In this document: one piece after another, positions 1 to 8,798 of the stretch
How the letters are laid out: every line of letters begins with the position of its first letter
Numbering within the stretch: position 1 is the stretch's first letter
Source: Candidatus Harrisonbacteria bacterium RIFCSPHIGHO2_02_FULL_40_20
GTDB lineage: Bacteria > Patescibacteriota > Minisyncoccia > UBA6257 > WO2-44-18
DNA length: 44,596 nucleotides
Assembly (NCBI GenBank): GCA_001818675.1
Contig: MHJF01000011.1
Location: forward strand, 1-44,596
Direction: 5' to 3'
The notes under the pieces: model-generated
Told to the model about the DNA's origin: nothing
The model's input: only the letters and a program-made list of their open reading frames with translations
Database searches by the model: none
Program-made: the position numbers and the translations under genes

Positions 1-72
1 TCGGAGTTTTATTAGTTTTGTTGTCTTTATGGCAGCTTGTCGGCAAAGAAGATAATTTGTCATAATGAGATT

Positions 73-312
73 ATGAAAAGCGTTAAAATTTATTCTACCC
101 CCACTTGCGTTTATTGTAAGATGGCAAAAGATTTTTTTCAGACCCACAATATTACTTATCAAGAATTTAATGTGGCAGAAAACGATCAAGCGAGAGATGA
201 AATGGTAGAGAAATCTCATCAGTTGGGTGTGCCGGTGATTGACATTGATGGAGAAATTTTAGTGGGGTTTAACCGTTCAGAATTGGAGCGGGTTTTAGGT
301 TTAACTAAGTAA
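73..312 (+). CDS. glutaredoxin-family protein
   Basis: MKSVKIYSTPTCVYCKMAKDFF with CxxC and VPVIDIDGEILVGF; ATG at 73 preferred over the TTG at 37. Confidence 0.88.
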   Translation: MKSVKIYSTPTCVYCKMAKDFFQTHNITYQEFNVAENDQARDEMVEKSHQLGVPVIDIDGEILVGFNRSELERVLGLTK

Positions 313-388
313 ATTTTAGATTTATGTACGATTTGATTATTATTGGCGGCCCGCCCAATTTTTGGGCGAGGCTCGCCCTACTTAATTT

Positions 389-1315
389 ATGATTTATGAT
401 TTAATTATCGTGGGTGGCGGTCCGGCTGCCGTGGCGGCGGGTGTTTATGCCGCAAGAAAAAAGTTAAAAATTTTAGTGATTGCTGGCAAAGATGGTTTTG
501 GCGGGCAATCTTTAGTTTCCGCGGATGTTCAGAATTGGATTGGCACTAAATCAGTTTCTGGCTTTGATTTGGGAAAAATGTTGGAGGAACATCTTCGATC
601 TCAAGATGAGGCGGAGGTTTTAGAAGATTTTGTAATGAAGGTTGAGAAAATGTCCGCGGGCTTTAGGGTACATACAGAGAATGCTAAAGCTTTGGAAACC
701 AAAACAGTTTTGGTGGCCAGTGGAAGCCGGAGGAAAAAATTGGGCGTTTCCGGGGAAAAAGAATTAGATGGCAGGGGAGTAGCCTATTGTTCTACTTGTG
801 ACGCGCCTTTGTTTAAAAATAAAATCGTTGCCGTTGTTGGCGGTGGCAATGCTGGCTTGGAGGCAGTTGTAGATCTTTTATCTTATGCCACTAAGATATA
901 TTTACTGGCGTCTGGAGATAAATTGAAGGGAGATCCTATCACGCAGGAGAAAATTGTTAAGTCTGGTAAAGTAGAAATCATTTTACAAGCAAAGACTTCG
1001 GAGATTTTAGGTGATAAATTTGTGTCCGGTCTTAAATATGATGATGGAATTTCAAAGATAGCAAAGGAATTGAAATTGGATGGAGTATTTGTAGAAATTG
1101 GTTCTGTTTCTAACACTGACTTTGTCAAAGATTTAGTACAAGTTAATAAATATGGCGAGATTATTGTTGATCATAAGACTCAGCGGACTTCTTTAGGGGG
1201 CATTTGGGCTGCCGGCGACGTCACCGATGTTGCCTATAAGCAAAACAATATTTCCGCTGGCGATGCTATAAAGGCGGTTCTGAATATTTACGATTATTTG
1301 AATAAGAATCTGTAA
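389..1315 (+). CDS. trxB: thioredoxin reductase (FAD/NAD-binding)
   Basis: GGGPAAVAAGVYAARK, CSTCDAPLF redox motif, VVGGGNAGLEA, GGIWAAGDV. Confidence 0.92.
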   Translation: MIYDLIIVGGGPAAVAAGVYAARKKLKILVIAGKDGFGGQSLVSADVQNWIGTKSVSGFDLGKMLEEHLRSQDEAEVLEDFVMKVEKMSAGFRVHTENAKALETKTVLVASGSRRKKLGVSGEKELDGRGVAYCSTCDAPLFKNKIVAVVGGGNAGLEAVVDLLSYATKIYLLASGDKLKGDPITQEKIVKSGKVEIILQAKTSEILGDKFVSGLKYDDGISKIAKELKLDGVFVEIGSVSNTDFVKDLVQVNKYGEIIVDHKTQRTSLGGIWAAGDVTDVAYKQNNISAGDAIKAVLNIYDYLNKNL

Positions 1316-1390
1316 GATTTTAGGCGCGGAATTGGATAGGCGTAGTTTTGACGAATAGAATTAATTTTCTTAAAATTGAATACATCTTTT

Positions 1391-2854
1391 ATGTACGGCC
1401 TAAATAATTGGTTCATAGTTTTGATTGGTGTGGTTATCGCGGTTTTTGGGGCATATGTTGTTCCCACGGATTTTTTGGGTTTGTCTAATTTAGAAGGTGG
1501 CGTTTTGGGTGAAGGAGAATTAGCGGCAGTGATTGATATTGCGAATCCCGATATTTTAGAAGAAGAAGTCGATTTATCTTCTGTTATATCTGATGAAATT
1601 GTTAAAGAAGAAATTGAAAGCGTTGTAGAAATTAAAGAAGAGCTGGCAGAGTCACCAGTTTTACTGGAAACAATTTTAGGGCCGGTTAAGGTAGAAACAG
1701 TTGTTCCGTCTGTAACAGAACTAATTATATCTTTTTGTCTTTTTAATGTTGCTGGCACGCCCAGCCATAAAGATTTAATTATTAATGAGATTGCTTGGAT
1801 GGGCTCTGTAAATAGCGCGAATGACGAATGGATTGAGTTGAAAAATATTTCCGGTCAAGAATTGGATTTATCCGGCTGGCAATTGGTGGATTTGGGCGAG
1901 CAAATTAAAATTCAGCTGGATGGCAAACTTCCGGCTGGCGGATTGTATCTATTAGAGAGAACTGATGATAATTCTTTGCCTTTGGCAGTGGCGGATAAAA
2001 TTTATACTGGCGCTTTAGGTAATGTTGGTGAGGGTTTACGTTTATTTGCTCCGCAATGTGTTTTAGTTGATGAGGTGATGGCGGCGCCGGATTGGCCCGG
2101 AGGCGATTCTTTATACAAAAGAACAGCTGAGAGGACTGCCGCGTTATTATGGCAATTTTCTAGTGAGACTGGCGGGACTCCAAAATTAGAGAATAGCGCT
2201 GGGTTTGTTTTACCTGTTGTAGAAGAGAATAACAGCTCATATCCAACCCCCCCAGATAATCAGGAGCAACCGTTACCTGAGAATAATCAAAATAATCCCG
2301 CGCCCGCAACTAGCAATGTTACCCATATTTTAATCAGCGAAGTTTTATTTGATGTCGAGGGTTCAGATACCGGGAAAGAATTTATTGAGATTTATAATCC
2401 TACGAATCAGGCCGCGGATATTTCTAGCTGGTCTATCCAACATCTTTCCGGCAGCGGCAGTTTAACTAAGAAAAATTTTGAAGCTGGTGATAATATCGCG
2501 CCTAAAAGTTTCTTTTTGATTTGGCTGGGCAGTAATTCGCAAGCAGATATGACGTGGTCTAGCGGCAGTTTAAATAACACCAGCGCCACCATTTATTTGG
2601 TTGATAATCAGGATTTAGTTTCAACCACTACTACGCTAGTTGTGGTTGATACGGTGAATTATGATATTGCCGCTCTTTCCGGGTTTGTTGCCGGTCAGAG
2701 CTTAGAGCGAGAAACTTATTCGGGCAGCTGTGTTTCCGCGCAAGGCAGCAGTGAATATCTTGGTAATGGCTGTGATACCGATAGCGCGTCGGATTTTGAA
2801 TTGCGGGCTATTCCTAATCCACAGAACGCACAAAGTTTGCCAGAGCCGCGTTAA
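1391..2854 (+). CDS. exported protein with two lamin-tail-like domains
   Basis: N-terminal TM segment; two LIINEI..DEWIELKN / ILISEVLF..EFIEIYNP repeats typical of LTD; start 1376 or 1391. Confidence 0.75.
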   Translation: MYGLNNWFIVLIGVVIAVFGAYVVPTDFLGLSNLEGGVLGEGELAAVIDIANPDILEEEVDLSSVISDEIVKEEIESVVEIKEELAESPVLLETILGPVKVETVVPSVTELIISFCLFNVAGTPSHKDLIINEIAWMGSVNSANDEWIELKNISGQELDLSGWQLVDLGEQIKIQLDGKLPAGGLYLLERTDDNSLPLAVADKIYTGALGNVGEGLRLFAPQCVLVDEVMAAPDWPGGDSLYKRTAERTAALLWQFSSETGGTPKLENSAGFVLPVVEENNSSYPTPPDNQEQPLPENNQNNPAPATSNVTHILISEVLFDVEGSDTGKEFIEIYNPTNQAADISSWSIQHLSGSGSLTKKNFEAGDNIAPKSFFLIWLGSNSQADMTWSSGSLNNTSATIYLVDNQDLVSTTTTLVVVDTVNYDIAALSGFVAGQSLERETYSGSCVSAQGSSEYLGNGCDTDSASDFELRAIPNPQNAQSLPEPR

Positions 2855-2895
2855 TCTTTGATTTGTGATTTGGTGGTATAATATAATTATAAAAA

Positions 2896-5800
2896 ATGCG
2901 TAATAAAGCGTTTCTGAAGATTGTTATTTTAACAGCTTTGTTAACAGCTCCATTTTTTGTTTTCATCCTAAGTCCGCTTGAGGGATTCGCTCAAACGGAA
3001 CAGCTGACCGTTGAAGCTCTGCAAAAACAAATTCAGCAGCTTTTAAACCAAATTCAGGATTTACAAAAACAAGTTGTTAATCTGGAGTTGGAATTGGGTG
3101 TTCAGGAAACCGCGCCCGCCGCTGATACGGCCGCACCCGCTGTTTCTCCATCTTCTTTGCCTATTTTTTTGCGTTCCCTATCTCTTGGTTCAAGGGGAGA
3201 TGACGTGAGAGAATTACAAAAATATTTGGCGCAGGATAAAGCAATTTATCCCGATGGTTTAATTACTGGCTATTTTGGCCCGTTAACCCAGCAAGCGATT
3301 CAAAAATTTCAAAAAAAATATGAAATTGTCAGCTCCGGAACTCCGGAAACTACCGGTTACGGTATTATTGGGCCAAAAACTATTGCTAAGTTTAAAGAAT
3401 TTGTCGAACAAGGATCAGCTGCCACTCCGGCAATACCAGCCACTCCCGCGGTGCCAGGAGTAATTCCGGCTATACCGGCTACTTCAGCAGTACCACCTAG
3501 TTTATCCACTACGACACTCCCAGTAACTATTGTTCCGCCGGTTACTCCGCCGGTTGCGATATCATCTACCACCACCCCTCCAACTGTTACGCCGCCCATA
3601 GTTGAATCTCCAATTTCGCCTACCACGGTTTCTAATCAAGCTGTTCCCGCCTGGGTTCGTTTATTCGGTTCATCTAACTCTTATGGCATAACGATTGATG
3701 GTTTAAATAATATTTATATTGTCGGGGACGCTTCTAGTATGTTGGATGGGCAGATTAATTCGGGTGGCGATGATGCTTTTATTGCTAAATATGACGGCGA
3801 TGGCAATAAGGCTTGGACTCGACTGGCGGGCAGCGTTTATGGCGATTACTTCAAGTCGGCGGCCGTGGATAATTCTAATAACATTTATGCTGTTGGTTTG
3901 ACTTATAAATCTGTTGATGGACAAACTCATTTTGGAAATACCGATGCCTTAATCATTAAATACGATGCCAGCGGCAGTAAACTTTGGACTCGGCAGTTTG
4001 GCGCTTCGCTTAATGACCAACTTTATGGCGCGTCCATTGATGGATCCGGCAATATTTACGCCGCTGGGCTTACGGACACCGCCCTTGATAATCAAACCAA
4101 TGCGGGATTAATGGATGCGTTGTTAGTTAAATATAACAACAGCGGCAGTAAGCTTTGGACCCGACTTTTAGGAGGCTACAGTTATGATAGAGCCGTTGGT
4201 AGTATTGGCGTTGATAGTTCCGGCAATGTTTATATAGCCGGCTGGACGCGTGAAGCTTTAAGCGGCCAAATTGCCAGCGGGTCGGATGATGCTTTTATCG
4301 CTAAATATGACAGTAGTGGTCAGCCGTTGTGGATTAAGCAATGGGGATCAAGTGGCAACGATAATGCGTTTGCTTTAGCTATCAAAGGAAGCAATATTTA
4401 TGTTGTTGGACAGACTAATGGTTCTATAGATTTTCAATCAAGACAAGGCGAGTATGACGCATTTATTTCTCAATATGATTTGAGTGGTAACAGGATTTGG
4501 AGTCGGCAGTTTGGTAGTTCTAATTTTGATAGCGCTAAAGCAGTGGCGATTGATAGTAATGGCAATGCTTATGTCGCGGGAGAAATTGGAGGGGTTTTAG
4601 ATGACCAAACCAATGCCGGAGGGACTGACGCATTTGTAGTTAAATATGACAGTGCTGGGAATAGGATTTGGACTAAATTATACGGTGTAGCCGGATCTGA
4701 CACAGCTAATGGAGTAGCGGTGGATGGCGCCAGCAATGTTTATATCACTGGGAAAACAGTTGGCGGGAATGTTTTTCTAGCAAAATATCCGCAGGTGGAA
4801 ACCGTTGCGGTTGCACCCACGACTACAGTTACGACTACTACAACTCAAACTGCGCCGACAACCACCACGACAACGACTGTCACTACCGGTACCGACACAA
4901 CTCCGCCAATTGTTTCTTTATCCGGATTAAGCGCCACGGTGTCTTATTCCGGCATTAACCCTTTTAATATTACTAGTTCAGACAATGTGGGAGTAATAGG
5001 GATTCAGGTGAAGAAGAACGGCAGTAATTTTGGATCGGAAATTGTAGCCACCAGCACGGCGTCTTTGCCGAGCATCTATGAAATTTCTTGGGATACCACC
5101 AACGAATCTAACGGCTCATATGTTTTTTCAGCAGTTGTGCGAGACGCAGCGGGTAATGTAACCACCGTTTATGCTAATACCGTGACTTTGAATAAAACCT
5201 CTAGCACAACCACATCTTCTACCGCTACCACTGCCACGGATATAATGCCGCCGGTAATTTCTTCAGTAAGTACAATGGATCCGGCCGCTAACAGCGCCAC
5301 CATTATTTGGTTGACTAATGAAGCGGCGGATTCGCAAGTGGAGTATGGTTTGACAACTTCTTATGGAAATTCAACAACAATAAATACTACTTTAAAAACC
5401 GGACAATCTATAGGTTTAACAGGTTTAACATCGGGTAGCACTTACCATTACCGTGTTAAATCTAAAGACGCGTTTGGAAATTTAGCGACGAGTGGCGATT
5501 ATACCTTTATTACTTTATCAGATAGTACTATTCCGTTGCCGCCATCTGGACTGACATTAACATTAGGAAGCAATAGGACAGTTAGTTTGAGCTGGACAAT
5601 ACGCACCTATACGACCTATCAAAAGATTTTGCGGCGCGTTGCCGGCACAACAGCGTATACTCAATTAGTCGAACTTAATGCTTATGAGTATACTTACAGC
5701 GATACTTCTTTACCCTTTTCATCAACAGAAACCACTTATGAATATGCGGTACAAGAATGTTCCTCTGCCGGTTGTTCGTCAAATGCCACCCAGACTATAG

Positions 5801-6537
5801 TTGTGCCAGCTAATACAGTTTCCACTACTGACATCACTCCTCCGGTAATTTCTAATATTCAGGTAACAAATATAACTGCATCAAGCGCAACTGTCACCTG
5901 GACTACTAATGAAGCTTCAAACAGTATCATCAAGTATGAAACAAACTACGCACTTTTATTTCCACAAAGAACAGACGTAGCGGATTTAGTTATTAATCAC
6001 AGTGTGAATCTTAGCGGTTTGACTGCTGGAACAGCTTATTATTACTATGTTCTTTCTATAGATGCTAGCAACAATCATGTCTATAGCGATAATAGAACAT
6101 TTACAACTCTTGCTGCCGCCAGCACTTCCACTGCTACATGCTCCAATTTAACATTTGGACTATCTTCAACATTTAGTGGACCAATAGATAATAAAACCAC
6201 CTACATACTTGGCGAGAACGGCTATGTGACCTATAGTTGCCCTTCAACGGTTTATGTGTGCATGAGAATAATCAATCCCTCTGGGGTAGTAACAAATATT
6301 GGCTGTCACACCGCAACATCCGGTATAGATGGTTTTGGCACTTATTCGGTAGGAAATCATACCGCTCGCGCATGTTATGGCGCTACGGGCACTACGGATT
6401 GCCCGACAATTGCCGCATCTCTACCGTTTACGGTCATTGCTGCATCTGCTAGTAGCGCTGAACAAAGTAGTTTAGCCTTACTGTTGAATATTTTATTTCA
6501 AAAATTGAAGGCGCTTCAGGAATTATTGGGACAATAA
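2896..6537 (+). CDS. large secreted surface protein: coiled coil, peptidoglycan-binding-like domain, SBBP-type repeats, Ig/Fn3-like domains
   Basis: Signal peptide; LSLGSRGDDVRELQKYLAQD..GYFGPLTQQAIQKFQKKY; repeated W(T/I)R.FGSS..D.A.A.D..GN.Y.AG; Thr-rich linkers; Fn3-like segments. Confidence 0.8.
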   Translation: MRNKAFLKIVILTALLTAPFFVFILSPLEGFAQTEQLTVEALQKQIQQLLNQIQDLQKQVVNLELELGVQETAPAADTAAPAVSPSSLPIFLRSLSLGSRGDDVRELQKYLAQDKAIYPDGLITGYFGPLTQQAIQKFQKKYEIVSSGTPETTGYGIIGPKTIAKFKEFVEQGSAATPAIPATPAVPGVIPAIPATSAVPPSLSTTTLPVTIVPPVTPPVAISSTTTPPTVTPPIVESPISPTTVSNQAVPAWVRLFGSSNSYGITIDGLNNIYIVGDASSMLDGQINSGGDDAFIAKYDGDGNKAWTRLAGSVYGDYFKSAAVDNSNNIYAVGLTYKSVDGQTHFGNTDALIIKYDASGSKLWTRQFGASLNDQLYGASIDGSGNIYAAGLTDTALDNQTNAGLMDALLVKYNNSGSKLWTRLLGGYSYDRAVGSIGVDSSGNVYIAGWTREALSGQIASGSDDAFIAKYDSSGQPLWIKQWGSSGNDNAFALAIKGSNIYVVGQTNGSIDFQSRQGEYDAFISQYDLSGNRIWSRQFGSSNFDSAKAVAIDSNGNAYVAGEIGGVLDDQTNAGGTDAFVVKYDSAGNRIWTKLYGVAGSDTANGVAVDGASNVYITGKTVGGNVFLAKYPQVETVAVAPTTTVTTTTTQTAPTTTTTTTVTTGTDTTPPIVSLSGLSATVSYSGINPFNITSSDNVGVIGIQVKKNGSNFGSEIVATSTASLPSIYEISWDTTNESNGSYVFSAVVRDAAGNVTTVYANTVTLNKTSSTTTSSTATTATDIMPPVISSVSTMDPAANSATIIWLTNEAADSQVEYGLTTSYGNSTTINTTLKTGQSIGLTGLTSGSTYHYRVKSKDAFGNLATSGDYTFITLSDSTIPLPPSGLTLTLGSNRTVSLSWTIRTYTTYQKILRRVAGTTAYTQLVELNAYEYTYSDTSLPFSSTETTYEYAVQECSSAGCSSNATQTIVVPANTVSTTDITPPVISNIQVTNITASSATVTWTTNEASNSIIKYETNYALLFPQRTDVADLVINHSVNLSGLTAGTAYYYYVLSIDASNNHVYSDNRTFTTLAAASTSTATCSNLTFGLSSTFSGPIDNKTTYILGENGYVTYSCPSTVYVCMRIINPSGVVTNIGCHTATSGIDGFGTYSVGNHTARACYGATGTTDCPTIAASLPFTVIAASASSAEQSSLALLLNILFQKLKALQELLGQ

Positions 6538-6558
6538 CTTTTAAGCCTCGTGTGGGAT

Positions 6559-7050
6559 TTACTGACACACCCATTTACAGCTTGTGGATGGCGGCGGAGT
6601 TTTTGACTCTTGAATAGAGTAGGGCGGTTCCTCCGGATTTTTTTCTTCCGGAGCCAGAATTTCCGCGGTTTTTTTGATTATTGCGGTGGTTACTTTATTG
6701 ATCGGGCTTTGTTCTTCATTGGCGTCTTTTATTTTTTCCACGATTTTTTCTATGTTTTCAATTTGTTGGATAATTTCTTTAGTTGAAGGAAGCTGATCAA
6801 GGTTTTTTTCGGAAACTGATTTTTTAAGCTCGGCAATATTGTTTTCTAGCTTAGAGATCAGCGTTTCTCTTCGTTCTGCGGGCGTGTGGATTATCGGGTC
6901 TATGGCTTTCTCAATTTTATTTTCAATCGTGTCCGGAACTATAAAAGATAAAAGCGCTAAAGCTTTTTCTTTGATTCCGACAGGCAGGAAATTAATAACA
7001 ATAATAACTCCGACAGCGACGACGAAGAGTTTAATAAGAATGCTCAACAT
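6559..7050 (-). CDS. hypothetical membrane-anchored protein
   Basis: ORF with N-terminal TM helix; similar in layout to the adjacent 7053..7331 ORF. Confidence 0.6.
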   Translation of the reverse strand: MLSILIKLFVVAVGVIIVINFLPVGIKEKALALLSFIVPDTIENKIEKAIDPIIHTPAERRETLISKLENNIAELKKSVSEKNLDQLPSTKEIIQQIENIEKIVEKIKDANEEQSPINKVTTAIIKKTAEILAPEEKNPEEPPYSIQESKTPPPSTSCKWVCQ

Positions 7051-7052
7051 TA

Positions 7053-7331
7053 CTATTTTTGAATTGAGGTTTTAAGTTCGGAAAGTATTCTTTGGGATTC
7101 CGAAATAATGTTTTTTACGGTTGGATCAGAGCTTACTTTATCTTGAAGGTTTTTGAGGTTAGACTCTAGTTGGTTAACTAATTCGGTTTTGGAATCCGAT
7201 GGTTTGGCTACGATGTTTTCTACGGTATCTAAAATTGTTCTGGTTAAGCCATTGGGCAGGAAGTATAAAATAACCAAGACAATGATGGCGAAAATCGCTA
7301 TATTAATAAGTAATCGAATGAGTTTGAACAT
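7053..7331 (-). CDS. hypothetical membrane-anchored protein
   Basis: ORF with N-terminal TM helix, upstream of and adjacent to 6559..7050. Confidence 0.6.
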   Translation of the reverse strand: MFKLIRLLINIAIFAIIVLVILYFLPNGLTRTILDTVENIVAKPSDSKTELVNQLESNLKNLQDKVSSDPTVKNIISESQRILSELKTSIQK

Positions 7332-7365
7332 GCTTTCATTATATCATATTCATTTTCTTGGAATT

Positions 7366-7393
7366 AAAAACCCAGCTTCAAAGGCCGGGTTTT
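7366..7393 (-). terminator. Rho-independent terminator
   Basis: AAAACCCGGCCTTTGAAGCTGGGTTTTT on the minus strand, downstream of 7412..7627. Confidence 0.65.
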
Positions 7394-7411
7394 ATAATTA
7401 ACTATTAGTTT

Positions 7412-7627
7412 CTATTGTTTTATTGGAGAAAGATTTAATTGGACAAGCAAAAATTCGATGTCTTCAATAGCGTGAAGGTATAGTGCGGAGACGGCTTCAT
7501 TTTCTTCGGGATGAAAATCGAAATAATTGTTTTCATGTTCGCGATAGTTCCGGATCCGTTTTTGGATCGCCGCGATTCTAGCGCGCGTTTTTTTCGGCGA
7601 CTTCTGAATAAAGTCGGCTCGCAACAT
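7412..7627 (-). CDS. small hypothetical protein with strong Shine-Dalgarno
   Basis: CAGGAGGTGTTTATG on the minus strand; own promoter and terminator. Confidence 0.65.
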   Translation of the reverse strand: MLRADFIQKSPKKTRARIAAIQKRIRNYREHENNYFDFHPEENEAVSALYLHAIEDIEFLLVQLNLSPIKQ

Positions 7628-7662
7628 AAACACCTCCTGAATTTGTTTAAGTACCGGTATCT

Positions 7663-7691
7663 ATTGTATATTTTATCTTAAGCTTTGTCAA
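7663..7691 (-). promoter_or_regulatory. sigma70-type promoter
   Basis: Minus strand TTGACA - 17 nt - TACAAT upstream of 7412..7627. Confidence 0.65.
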
Positions 7692-7694
7692 ATT

Positions 7695-8255
7695 ATGATT
7701 ATTATTCTTCATAATATTAGGAGCTTATATAATGTGGGTTCAATTTTTCGGACTGCCGATGCGGCGGGCCCTGTTAGAAATAGCCCACTCCAAAGGCCCT
7801 CCTGGCGCGCTAGCGCGGGCGTAATTTCTAACGGGGCGGGCATAGAGAAATTATATTTATGCGGAATTACTCCAACTCCGATAGATAGGTTTGGGAAATT
7901 GCGACCGCAACTTGGAAAAGTTTCTTTAGGCGCGGAAAAAAGTGTTGCCTGGGAATATTGCAAGTCCATAGCGGCCTTAATTAAAAAATTAAAAAATCCG
8001 TCAGTAGGCGGAGGTTATAAAATTCTGGCAGTTGAGCAGTCTAAAAAATCTATTCCTTATTATAAAGTGGCCCTTCGACAAGTTCAGGGCAAAAATAAGC
8101 TGGCGCTTATTTTTGGCAATGAAGTTCGCGGTTTGCCGCCGTCAGTTTTGAAATTAGCAGACAAGATTTTGGAAATTCCAATGAGGGGCAAAAAGGAATC
8201 ATTGAATGTGGGTGTAGCATTTGGGATAGTGGCATTTCGTTTGCTTTATCCATAA
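7695..8255 (+). CDS. TrmH/SpoU-family RNA methyltransferase with in-frame repeat insertions
   Basis: HNIRSLYNVGSIFRTADAAG...LALIFGNEVRGLPPSVL..ILEIPMRGKKESLNVGVAFGIVAF. Confidence 0.88.
   Translation: MIIILHNIRSLYNVGSIFRTADAAGPVRNSPLQRPSWRASAGVISNGAGIEKLYLCGITPTPIDRFGKLRPQLGKVSLGAEKSVAWEYCKSIAALIKKLKNPSVGGGYKILAVEQSKKSIPYYKVALRQVQGKNKLALIFGNEVRGLPPSVLKLADKILEIPMRGKKESLNVGVAFGIVAFRLLYP
7763..7841 (+). repeat. palindromic element inserted in frame in the spoU-type gene
   Basis: GCCCTGTTAGAAAT ... ATTTCTAACGGGGC inverted repeat; GGCGGGC direct repeat at 7763 and 7835. Confidence 0.8.
8070..8090. repeat. GCCCTTCGACAAGTTCAGGGC palindrome within CDS
   Basis: Same family as 10688..10708. Confidence 0.7.
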
Positions 8256-8320
8256 ATTCTTTTCAGAAAACAATTTATTTTCCTCAATTTAAAAGTAAAG
8301 ATTTGGTGTATAATTAAATA

Positions 8321-8776
8321 ATGAAAAGATTTTTTGTTGTTGTTGGGCTTTTTGTCATATTTTTGATTGTTTCTGTTTTGTTTGTATCAGTAAGAGAAAC
8401 AAAAGAAGGGTTAACGGTTAGTAAGGTTAAGATTGGTTTAGCGGCTTTTGATGTGGAGGTGGCAGATACCGCTTTTTTGCAGACTAAGGGGCTTTCGGGC
8501 CGAGAATCATTGCCTAAAAATTACGGCATGCTTTTTATTTTTGATGACTTACAGAAACGCAGTTTTTGGATGAAAGATGTCCAATTTCCATTGGATTTTG
8601 TTTGGATAAGAGATAACAAGGTTGTTGGCATGGTTTATGGGGCAGAACCGGAAGTAGGCGATAATTTAACTATCTATGAATCTCCGGAGCTGGTGGATAT
8701 GGTTTTGGAAGTGAATGCCGGAGAGCTCACTAATTATGGGATTAAGATAGGAGACGCCGTTATTATAAATTTTTAA
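8321..8776 (+). CDS. DUF192 family protein
   Basis: TKGLSGRESLPKNYGMLFIFDDLQKRSFWMKDVQFPLDFVWI. Confidence 0.88.
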   Translation: MKRFFVVVGLFVIFLIVSVLFVSVRETKEGLTVSKVKIGLAAFDVEVADTAFLQTKGLSGRESLPKNYGMLFIFDDLQKRSFWMKDVQFPLDFVWIRDNKVVGMVYGAEPEVGDNLTIYESPELVDMVLEVNAGELTNYGIKIGDAVIINF

Positions 8777-8798
8777 TTATTAGTATAATAAAGTTATT

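Noticed and set aside
1294-1758. 154-aa minus-strand ORF
   Set aside because: Antisense to the lamin-tail protein; Ser/Thr-rich low-complexity product typical of a reverse-frame shadow.
3357-3626. 89-aa minus-strand Gly/Val-rich ORF
   Set aside because: Shadow of the Pro/Thr-rich linker in the large surface protein.
2896-6537. CRISPR-like or tandem DNA repeats in the large gene
   Set aside because: Repeats are protein-level SBBP-type motifs with divergent codons, not regular DNA repeat-spacer units.
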